DNA from: Leuctra nigra
Lineage: Eukaryota > Arthropoda > Insecta > Plecoptera > Leuctridae
Assembly (NCBI GenBank): GCA_934045905.1
Contig: OW203761.1
Span: 28,074,964 to 28,138,963, forward strand
DNA length: 64,000 bases
Direction: 5' to 3'
The translations under genes and the position numbers were made by a program. Shown in pieces: positions 46,303 to 58,300 of this stretch. Below the pieces are notes generated by a model. It had not been told where the DNA came from, made no database searches, and saw only the letters and a program-made list of their open reading frames with translations. Position 1 is the stretch's first letter. Every line of letters starts with the position of its first letter.

Positions 46303-49300
46303 CTGTGAAAAAGAAAAGAAATCCAAATTAGGAATTGGTTATAAGATTATCCATTTTTCCAGAATTGAGTCATGTTATATCATTATTTATAGAAAATATA
46401 GGTACTCTCCCCCAAATAATAAACGGTACTCGAAAGAAAATGTATTGACTGATTAAGGTTTGATGGCATCATCCCATGAAGTCAGTGCTAACGCATTATC
46501 TAACTCTTTTAGGTGAGCTCTGATTTCATTGATGATAACAAGGATTGATTGTCAAGGAACCGGCCCAGCAGCCAATACGTTTTGTACCAAGTACCGTTTA
46601 TTATTTGGGGGAGTGTACCTAACAATTTTATCAATATTGTATCTTGGAAAGTTCCAATATATTATCACGTTTATCTGTCACTACAGAGTGTAAATAAAAA
46701 TGTTTCCAAATTATAAATCTCTGCCAAATAAATTTAATCATGATATGAAGGGATGTGTGTTGTGAAAAATATCCGACCGAACCGGGGCTCGAACCCGGGA
46801 CCTCTCACTTGCCGGGCGAGAGCTCTACCAACTGAGCTACCCGATCGGACGGACGGACATTAGACACAACACACTGATGAGGGTTAGAGATCTCCGAGGA
46901 GAATGGAATGAAGGTAGAGAATGCTTCTACGAACTGTCATACCACCGGTGACGATGCTGTCACCATGTCTCATTGCACTTGCGTGCGCAACCCTCTTTTA
47001 CTCGACTGAACGAGTTGCTTTTCAGCTTGAATGATGAGAATGTAGGTTTCTTTGGAAAACTTCCATGGAGTCAGGATGATATGAAGGGATGTGTCTTGTG
47101 AAAAATATCCGACCGAACCGGGGCTCGAACCCGGGACCTCTCACTTGCCGGGCGAGAGCTCTACCAACTGAGCTACCCGATCGGACGGACGGACATTAGA
47201 CACAACACACTGATGAGGGTTAGAGATCCTACATTCTCATCATTCGAGCTGAAAAGCAACTCGTTCAGTCGAGTAAAAGAGGGTTGCGCACGCAAGTGCA
47301 ATGAGACATGGTAACAGCATCGTCACCGGTGTTATGACAGTTCGTAGAAGCATTCTCTACCTTCATTCCATTCTCCTCGGAGATCTCTAACCCTCATCAG
47401 TGTGTTGTGTCTAATGTCCGTCCGTCCGATCGGGTAGCTCAGTTGGTAGAGCTCTCGCCCGGCAAGTGAGAGGTCCCGGGTTCGAGCCCCGGTTCGGTCG
47501 GATATTTTTCACAACACACATCCCTTCATATCATCCTGACTCCATGGAAGTTTTCCAAAGAAACCTACATTCTCAAATTTAATCATGTTTCACAAAAGTG
47601 GAATTAAAAATTTGAGCCCTTCATGATGTGAATTGATTTATTGTTTCACCAAAAGCATGTTAAAAATGAAGTGGGGCACTAATTTGCATATCAAATTAAT
47701 ATTTTATAGATCATATTAAAGTAGTCACAATACTTTTGAGAGTGATTTAATATGGTTCAACCAGAATAGATTTTTTTTTTACCAATGTCCAATATACCTA
47801 CATTGCAATCACCATCCAAAGAAGAATCACTTAATTTGATCCTTAAACTGAGCTCATCTTTGTAGTACTATTGTTGAAAAAAAGTAAAGACAAAGTCCAA
47901 TGTCACATTATGTGTTTTTGCTGCTGCGGCTCGATTGATTTGAAAATATAGGTTTGAACAACACAATATATTTAAATAAAATTAAAGATGTAACACTCAC
48001 ATTGTGCTGTGAGGCTACTTTCATTTTAATACCTACTTATAATTTCGAACTGCACTTGTTTCGTCGCAGCAGCAGAAACGCGATGTGTCACGCTACTTTA
48101 TGCTACTGCACACATGAGTGAAAACTGCATGGTCCATTTGTAGGAAATAAGTCAAAGCATGATTTGGTCATAGAAAAGACATTATATGATCTTATCGAGG
48201 TTTAATGTCCCTGCTGAAATATAACCGGGAGAACTGGATGTCTAAAGTCTAAAATTCTATTCTGATGGAATCATTTTCATTTTTCAACCAATCAGAGGGC
48301 TACTATACTATATGTACACTATTAAGTTAGAAGAATGGTTTGATAGAAGTATGTGTACAAAACTTCAGCTAAATCGGAAAAACAGTGACACCTGTGGCGT
48401 CGGGGAAAAAGAAGAGAAAGTGTACAAAAGTTCCTCGCTCAAAAAACGTAAGGATCCACTACCTATCTTATTAATAAGACATGGTGTTAAAGAGAAGAAC
48501 GGACAGATCGAGACTGGAGACTAAAGGTGAATTTCCATGCTCTGTCACCGTCCGTCACCGTCTGACGAAAACGACAGAATGCGATCACGTGACTCGTCTC
48601 GACCAATCAGAGCCATCCCCAAAAATCTCGGACGGCGACGGATTGGTCGAGACGGGTCATGTGATCGCATTCTGTCGTTTTCGTCAGACGGTGATCGAGC
48701 ATGGAAAGGCACCTTAAAACAGTAGTCTTTCCGACAATCACAACTGGCACAACAAGACTTCCTCAATCTCAACGCTCTGCTGCAATGGTGCAGAATGATT
48801 TAAGCAGACACATCCGAAAATTAATTCCACAATAAGGAATATTGCTAATTCACAGACCTAATAGCAATTGAAACTGTTTAAATTGGTTCACAATGAAAAA
48901 TAATGAAAATATGTTGTTACTAAAATGTGGAATTTTCAGCTGTGTTTTTATTAACGCGTTGATGAGCAAGCACAGAACATGCAACGTCCCCAGTCACGAT
49001 ACATGACACGAGACGATTTTCTCTGCAACTTTCCAATCTCCATATAAATAATCTGGATGAATAACAGATCCATTGTGTCGTGACTCGGGACTTACCTATT
49101 TCCAGAAATCTCTTTTGACAACCCAGACTAAACTCGTAAAATCACAATTAATACTTGACTGATTGGGCTTACAATGTGTAAAATTGTAGATAATGTTGGT
49201 CTGATCACCATGCAAAATTTGAACTTGATCGGAACATTTTGAATGTCGACCAATCAGAAGATATTATTTAAACTTTTAAACTAATTGGAGGATTTGGCCT

Positions 49301-52300
49301 TTGTACTGCATCCAATTTTATAAGCGCTAGTTTTATCGTTTTATTGTAAATTGTGGACGCTCTACAGGCCTTGGAGCAGAAGCTTAAAGAAGGCACGGAT
49401 GAAAATGTAGTATACGTTTTACAAATATTTCTAGATTATGGAATAAAATGTCACTAAAATGACAAAAACTTTTGAAAACAATGACAGATTAGACTGAAAA
49501 TTGGCAAAAATACCTTAAATGTTGCTCCCAATGACCATGCGAAGTTTTAAGTTGATCGTTCAATCGGTTCTAGTTTAAATTTCAAAAATCACCGGAAAAA
49601 TGGTTTCAAATTTGAACCAATGGGAGGATTTGGCTGAAACTTTTTATGATTGGGTACAATGTTGGTTGAAATGACTACGCAAAATTTCAAATTGATTGAA
49701 CCAACCAATCGAAAGATAATTTTTCTAAAATTTGAACCAATCACAGGATCCCGTTCAAAAACGATACCAGAGACCGCATAGATTACGTTAGTATGTGTGC
49801 AAAATTTCAGATCGATTGGTTGTGCGGTTTGACCTGGGCAGTACAGGCAAAAAAAAACACACAGAGAGTGTGCCATAAGAGTACTGTGGTGACGCTTGCT
49901 ACGCTCCCTCAATTAATTTTGGAAAGTCACGTGACTGGTACTATGAAGGTCTTACTGGCAGGTTAGATCTCTAGCATGCTTTGGTGGACCGTGCTAAGAC
50001 CTTTTTATATTACATCAGGGCTAAGAAATCGTCTTATCTTGGTAATACACTAAAGCCGGTTTCACATAAAGCGCATTTCGTGTTTTGCCTTTCGCGTCTT
50101 TCTTATTGACCAATTACAAGTCTCCCTTGAGCGGCTTCTGGACATGTGATTGGTCGGTCGCGAAACGCAAAACGCGCTTTATGTGAAACCGGCTTTAGTG
50201 TAATAAAGACGGTCTTAGTGAAATAGATTTTAAGGGTCCAGTGTTTTGAAAAAATAGTGTTTCAACCATTCTGAATATATTTTTCCTCAACTTGGTATTT
50301 TTTATTTAGTTATCAAGTCATGTGTGTGTGAGCGGAAACAAAATAATCGATGAGGAGCCTTTATTATCGTTTTTCTTTTCCATTTAATTTTATATAATAA
50401 TTTAAAAGTTGTAGGTTTACTATACGATTTAAAACCATACTATATTATCATGCTATTGATAAATGAAACTGACTCCAAGCACACGTTTGCAAACAGATGA
50501 CGCACCTGAAGGAAGGCCGTAGCAACAGCGGCACCGGCGACAATCAAGAGATTCCGTTCGACCCATTCTTCACCCGCCTGGACACAGCCTCGCTCGTGGA
50601 CGATCTTGGCGACGTCATATTGCTGTCAAATAATGCACCTCATACTTAGCTCAGGTCTAATAGCAACTGTCATCCCGCCACCATGTCTGCAGTCGTCGCT
50701 CCCCCAGTGGACCTCGGCAGTCTTGGTCAAATAGACGTGTGAGGAAAACGATGCGAAATGCAAAACTTATAGGGTAAAGGCTTTCTTTTCTCTTCTCATA
50801 CTACCAATCACGATTCTTTGAATTCAGAAATATATAAAATAATAAACAAAACAAATAAATACAAAATGAACACCTTCCAAAGGACTATGACAGCCCAAAG
50901 AGAACTTGAGATAACATGGGCTCGATTCACGAAATAGTAACGCCCTTACTATGACCGATGAAGCTTTTATGCAATATTTGTTATGACAAAGTTATACTGG
51001 TAAAACTTTAAAAAAAATTAATTGCACAAATTTTCAAGAGAAATTTGTATGTTTTATAACATGGCAATAGCATACTACAGATATTGGTAATTGAGATATT
51101 GTGGAATACTATAATGGAATAAGTTATGCTGGTGTAGGCTTAAACCTTTTGTGAATCTGGCCACAATTTTTACTTTTTACAATGATGAATAAATAAAAAT
51201 AATGATAAGAAAAGTGTTTAATGAAGTGAATGCAGAATATTTTCAAACCGGAAGATGAGAAACATTAGGACCCAATCATAATCAAATTTACTGAATTCAG
51301 AAATTGTGTAATGAGGCACAAAATAATTCTGCCTTTTCCCAATAAGTTTCATAATCTCACATCATTTTTCTTTCACAATCATGCAGATAGAGTTGGTCAC
51401 ATGCAAAACCGAGCTAACACGAGAAGCATCGTTGAGCACACATCATGCAGCACCTGTAAAACTGCCACCGCAACTGCCACTCCCGCCACCGGAACTAGAT
51501 TAGCCTCCACCCACTCCTCTCCCGCGCGCAGGCAGCCGCGCTCGAAGATGTTGCGCTCGCCGGGCTGTACAGAACATCATCATCAACACATCGTCAATAG
51601 GCACACGATCTTCCAGGGGGTTGAATTTCAGCAGACCAAGTCAAGCTAGATGATACGAAGCTGATGACAATTGCTTATGGTTATACCTCCAACAAATCTA
51701 TATTGGTAGAGTTTGTTATCTCAAAACGTAACTTATTAATGTTAATGAAAATACAGTTTTAAATCAATTGAATTTACATACAAGTTCTTAAACATGTGTA
51801 CAATTGTTAATAATAAATAGTTATATTGATATAAGAGACAATATGACACAAATTATACAGACACTTTACATGACTTTATACTTAAACCTCAAAAGAAGAG
51901 TGTATTACGATGTCAAGAGAGTAAGTTCTCAAGGAAATTAAGTTGTACTTGGGTACAAATTTGAGTTGCACAATTGTAGATATGATTGGTGTCACTTGAA
52001 GACTAATTACCAATGAAAACTTATAGATTTTCAATGATGTGTTATCCATATCTAATTTTGTAATTTATTTTGAAATTTAGTATACTAGGTAATACTAATG
52101 AAAAAGGTATAACGAGTATTATAATATGTGAATGTATTTGGTTAAAATCTATATGTTTTTTCAGTGCACAGTGAATACAATAAACAGCCCTTCTAATAAG
52201 TAAACACCTAAGTAGGGTCACATTCAAAAGAAGCCGGTCAAATCCCCATGTTGGTATATTGAAAACCGGTATAGGAAGTATTGAATGTGGCTGTACCTAC

Positions 52301-55300
52301 TCATACTTGCGACATAACATTTTATTTTTGTTTGCAAGAAGGTTTAAAATTTTATACTAAAATTCATCAAAAGCACAGTGTATTCACTTATTTGGTGATT
52401 TTGTTAAACTAACGTTTCAAGACTTACAAAAGGTAGGTATAATAAATAGCAACTATTATGCGGGACACACTGTCAAGTAAAAGCAGAAAGCTGAGTGAAG
52501 AGCAGCTCTCTCATTGGCTAACAGATGTCACGTGACCTTTCTTGCCTCTGACATGATCGAAAAAGCTGAGAGTAAAGTTGACCCCATAAAAAACACTCCG
52601 TGTAAAAATACCAGCCAAGTCTCTTCAATTAAAAAAAAATAGAAGAAATCTAAAAATTCAGCACTGAAAAGTAGTGATATCAAAAAATTGGCCAAGTCAA
52701 AACTTTTCAAAAAATACTTGGCGCATCGTGCATATAAATAGTATAGAAGTAGGCAGGAAATGAAATGTACTCATCTACACATGTCCTAAAAAAAAACGAT
52801 GCGCCAAGTATTTTTTGAAAAGTTTTGACTTGGCCAATTTTTTGATATCACTACTTTTCAGTGCTGAATTTTTAGATTTCTTATATTTTTTTTAATTGAA
52901 GAGACTTGGCTGGTATTTTTACACGGAGTGTTTTTTATGGGGATATCACTCCTTTTTTCAGTTTATTATTACAACTTGTAACATATTGTGGCACCAAAGA
53001 TTATAATTCTTTTAAAAAATAAGATTTTGTGATTTGGTTGCTAAGAAAAGTTGTGCTTGTTACTGTGTTAATGCTATAAATAATATGTTACAAAGTATAG
53101 CAAAAGTTTCGTTCCAATCGGTCCAGCCGTTCTCGAGTTACGGCATCACTTCCGGTTTTCAAAATGGCGGTTGACATCACTGCCACCTAAAATTTGTATC
53201 TATAAATGTTATGTAACATTATAAGCCTTCTGAATATGTAGTTATTGATATAAGAGATGATTTTAGTCAGATTTGTCATTTTTATGACGTCATTTCCGGT
53301 TTAGGTTATAGAACATTTCTTCTTTCACTATTGGTATTCCTTATAGATGACCTTCTAAATCGAATGGCGCTAATTTCGTTCTAATCGGTCCAGCCGTTTT
53401 TGATATATGACGTCACTTCCGGTTTAAAAATGGCGGCACAAAAAATTTATAAGAACAAAGGTATCATCAGACGCCAAAAGTGCACATGTGGTAAAATTTT
53501 CATATCGATCGGTTCAGCCGTTTAGGCTGTGGCGGTGATAGCAACGTTTCCTGATATCTGAATCATCATCATCAGATAGCTTTTAAAAGGGGTGTAATTT
53601 CACTGTTTTCACGGCCCTCTAGCACCCAAACGGCATAACGTATTGTTCCCAAATTTGGTATATGTTGTCGGGTGGGCCATAGCTCGAAATTAAGTTATTT
53701 CGCAACAATGTGAGATTTCCCAATTTTGAGATCCAGTAGGCCGAAAATGCCATGTTGTTGCTTACAGTAAAAGTGTTTGGTCTGCTCCTCAGTTTATTAG
53801 GCATTTACGGTATGTTGAGTGAGTGTGAGTGTATAGTACGACTTGGCTGGGTGGAGCGACCGCTCCACTAGATAGTTTTTTAGAAGTAACAAGGTGACAA
53901 AAAAGATGCTTGCTCATTTTATGAGTTACAGCCAAGTCACCACGCATTTTAAGGTCTACTTTACTACAAAGATAACTAACGAACAATATCGATTTTTTTT
54001 AAATATAAGATGATACATTTTCTAACAAGGTTTAAATACATAATATGACCCACAGCGAGCAGAGAACATAACATATTAAACAAATGTACGGCATGTACTT
54101 TCTGTAATTAACTTCATATTCCAAGAAGTAACGGATGTTATGTTTAAAATTAGAATAATGCTAAATACCAACATCAAGGCAAATTACAGAACAACCTTTT
54201 AGGATGATCATCTAGATTTAATATTCTGTAAGCAACGAATTCACAGTAGGCATTCATTCCATGCAGAATATATAGGCCTTAGTCAAAATATTAAAACAGC
54301 CGCCACCAAAACCTCACCCCACATAAAAAAAACATTTTACAAAGTTTTGTTATTGCCAAAGCTTACATCGTTAGGCCTAATTATTTGCTGCTTGCAATAT
54401 AACTATCGTTGTGTCTTTAAAGTACCTCACCAGGCAGTATGATTAACATACCTTTGACTACTTAAGCTACAAAAAGGAGCTTAAAATATATTCCACCCTT
54501 TTACAGGCGGTATGGAAATATTATCTTTTCTTTTACGATGGAATTATTTAACCACGCGTACTTAGTTTCAGAGTCATTAATAAGAAATGGGTTATACATC
54601 TGTATACAACCCATACTAAACTTTTGAGTATACGATTAATTTTAATTTATGTTTTTTAGTATACCGCTCCAGGGATAATATCTACTTTTAAGCAAAAAGT
54701 CAACACAACAAACTCCATTAAAATACTTACATATCCTGGCTTTCTGACGTCGTAGCCGCATTGCTTATTTTTTATTATCTCCTGAAACAAAATTATCTTC
54801 GTTAAATGTACTCTATAAAACCCCCTTCATTAATATAGCTTGATTAGAAAGATGAAATATATTACTAGATAAATAACAACAGATATATTTACATTTTAAA
54901 CTCTTAATCACACTACAAATGGTGGCATTAGTTTGCACTTCGACTTACTACAATAGTTAAATAATTCCTCTCACTACAAATGGTGGCATAAGTTGGTACT
55001 TCCTCCCACTACAATAGTTTGAGTCTTCCTCTCACTACAAATGGTGGCATAAGTTGGTTCTTCCTCCCACTACAATAGTTTGAGTCTTCCTCTCACTACA
55101 AATGGTGGCATAAGTTGGTTCTTCCTCCCACTACAATAGTTTGAGTCTTCCTCTCACTACAAATGGTGGCATAAGTTGGTTCTTCCTCCCACTACAATAG
55201 TTTGAGTCTTCCTCTCACTACAAATGGTGGCATAAGTTGGTTCTTCCTCCCACTACAATAGTTTGAGTCTTCCTCTCACTACAAATGGTGGCATAAGTTG

Positions 55301-58300
55301 GTTCTTCCTCCCACTACAATAGTTTGAGTCTTCCTCTCACTACAAATGGTGGCATAAGTTGGTTCTTCCTCCCACTACAATAGTTTGAGTCTTCCTCTCA
55401 CTACAAATGGTGGCATAAGTTGGTTCTTCCTCCCACTACAATAGTTTGAGTCTTCCTCTCACTACAAATGGTGGCATAAGTTGGTACTTCCTCCCACTAC
55501 AATAGTTTGAGTCTTCCTCTCACTACAAATGGTGGCATAAGTTGGTACTTCCTCCCACTACAATAGTTTGAGTCTTCCTCTCACTACAAATGGTGGCATA
55601 AGTTGGCACTTCCGTTCACTACAATAGTTTGAGTCTTCCTCTCACTACAAATGGTGGCATAAGTTGGTTCTTCCTCCCACTACAATAGTTTGAGTCTTCC
55701 TCTCACTACAAATGGTGGCATAAGTTGGTAGTTCCTCTCACATCAATAGTTTGACTATTCCTCTCACTACAAATGGTGGCCTAAGTTGGCACTTCCGTTC
55801 ACTACAATAGTTTGAGTCATCCTCTCACTACAAATGGTGGCATAAGTTGGCACTTCCTTTCACTACAAATGTTTGACTTTTCATCTCACTACAAATGATG
55901 GCATAAGTTGGTTCTTCCTCCCACTACAATAGTTTGATTCTTCCTCTCACTACAAATGGTGGCATAAGTTGGTAGTTCCTCTCACATCAATAGTTTGACT
56001 ATTCCTCTCACTACAAATGGTGGCCTAAGTTGGCACTTCCGTTCACTACAATAGTTTGAGTCATCCTCTCACTACAAATGGTGGCATAAGTTGGCACTTC
56101 CTTTCACTACAAATGTTTGACTTTTCATCTCACTACAAATGATGGCATAGTTAAACTATTTCTCACTGCAAATTTTGGCATTGAGTGGCTGATCCTTTCA
56201 TTACAAAATGTTGCATAGGTTGACTATTCCTCTCACTCTAAAATATATCAGCATCTCTGACCAAGTCTTCCAACAAGAATTTTAAATGGATTGGTTTTAT
56301 TCTATTTAATTTGGCTAGTTTATTTGCTAGTGATACAATACTTACATTTGGTTTCCGCTTGCAGCACGAAAAGGGAACGCCGCACGCCTCCCTGCTTCCC
56401 ACATCTCTTGACGAACAGTTGAAGTAGTTGTTTCGATCCCAGTCTTTGGGCCCCTCGATCCCACAGCACTGCAACTGCAAACAAACAGAGAACACTCATA
56501 TCCACATCCCAGTCGGACCCCATGCTCGCAAGCTGCTGTTTTATTCATCATACGACAAGAGATATTATATAGAAACAATGTGCTTGGCGCAAGCCCTATT
56601 GAGTGGCTATCATGCTACCCACAAAGAGCTAATTACAGGGAAATTTACGTGTGTGATTTAACAGGGGGTTAGATAATAAATGGAGCAGACTGATCCCTTT
56701 TGTTGCTCGCTTTTACCGGAAATAAGCTGGGGTGCAAAATGTAATTGAATTAGTTTCGCTAACTCTGTGAATGATAATAATAAACGAATGTGTTCTAAAC
56801 AATATGTGCTGATCCATGTTTGTTGTAATGAATGACCCATGAATAATCAACAGAGTGCAGAGGTAACAAAGTTTCCAAGTTCCTTTTTTATTTGAGATGC
56901 ATTGCTGATGGGGTTTTTTAACAACACTTTTACATTATAAAAGTAATTTTAGAATGTACAAGCAATGTTTTATAACCATGTTCATCATCATTTGCTATCA
57001 TTTAGGACTACATGATTGTTCAAGATATGTTTGAATCCTCGGAGATAATTTGCTGAAAAGGTCTATATTTTTCTGATATTTATAGTGATTCGCCCAATCT
57101 GCAGATAGCTTTTCTCATAAACACAGAGGTTATGTCATCTTGACCGTCGACTGATTTTTAAAAGAATAGCGAAGCATATCATTGTCATTGTTGGGTGAAT
57201 CATTAAATATCGACAAATATCGAGTAAATATCGCTTGAACAACCCCTGTAGTAAATGATCGCTGGCTGTATCTCGTATTGCTTTTGTCTTTCACGGCTTC
57301 ACACATGGGGTTTCAGCGTGAAGACTGTTTCTTTCACAGGCAGTGAGAATGAGAATGTGATTGTGATTGTTACCCAGTCTTCTTGTATCCAGTCGATGAG
57401 ATTCTGCTGGTCAGGATCTTCTCTGTAGTGGATGATGAACGCTTGGAAGCCTCCAGTTGCCTGGTTCTTGATCTGAAATGTAACATTTACATTAAAATAC
57501 ATTACAGTACTTCACTTTCTAGCTCATAACAACTTGTACCAAAGTACATATCGTCCTCCGTAATGTTCCGTTTTTACATACAAATATCCAAATAAGCCTG
57601 TAACTTCATTGGTATTTGAAAGAAAATACCGTCTAAACTAAGCCGGATTTACACGGATCGAATAATTGAAACACGGGAACAGAACATCTAAGTGACAACA
57701 ATAACTAAATAACATAAACTGAAGACTTGGTTTTGATTCTAAAAGCATATCCATATGTAATTCAGTAATAAGAATGTTTAAAATCATGACAAAATTATTG
57801 AGCGAGCGAAGCGAGCGTCTCCTTTTGGCTCTTTTGGCACGGACCTCTGTTTTTTTTTTGTTTTTTGTTTGTATTTTTTTGTATTTTTGTTTTTGTCTGT
57901 TAATAGCCGATACACAGGTCGCACCGTTTCACCTATCGATCTGAAATTTTGCACACATGTAAAACCAACCTTCTCTGTTTGCAGACCCAAATTTTTTTTA
58001 AATCCATTTATTGGTTAAAATTTAAATAAATATCTCCTGATAGGCTGAAAAAATAAAACGGTCTTCCATAATTCTGATCAAATTCATATTTTGGCTATAC
58101 AGGTCAGAGTTTTTCTTCGATCGAGCTGAAATTTTGCACACATGTAAACCCACCCTTATCTGTTTGCAGGCCCTAATTATATTTGAAATCCATTCATTAG
58201 TTAAAATTTAAATAAATGTCTCCTGATAGGCTGAAATGAAAACGGTCTTCGGTAATCTGATCAAACTCATATTTTGCATGATCATTAAGACCAACATTGT

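Larger units (their letters stand above)
46742..47574. repeat. Cluster of three tRNA-derived repeat units, two minus and one plus
   Basis: A unit of about 330-345 bp (TACATTCTCA...tRNA body...CCATGGAAGTTTTCCAAAGA) is present as a full minus copy (46742-47080), a truncated minus copy (47081-47227) and a plus copy (47228-47574), which meet head-to-head near 47227. CCTACATTCTCA is present at both ends of the plus copy. The whole sits in the last tetraspanin intron. SINE-like by its internal pol III boxes. Confidence 0.8.

Noticed and set aside
48481..48772. Three overlapping ORFs on both strands
   Set aside because: All are consequences of the 185-bp palindromic MITE.
54908..56238. CRISPR-like array
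   Set aside because: Units are contiguous 61-mers without unique spacers; it is a eukaryotic minisatellite.
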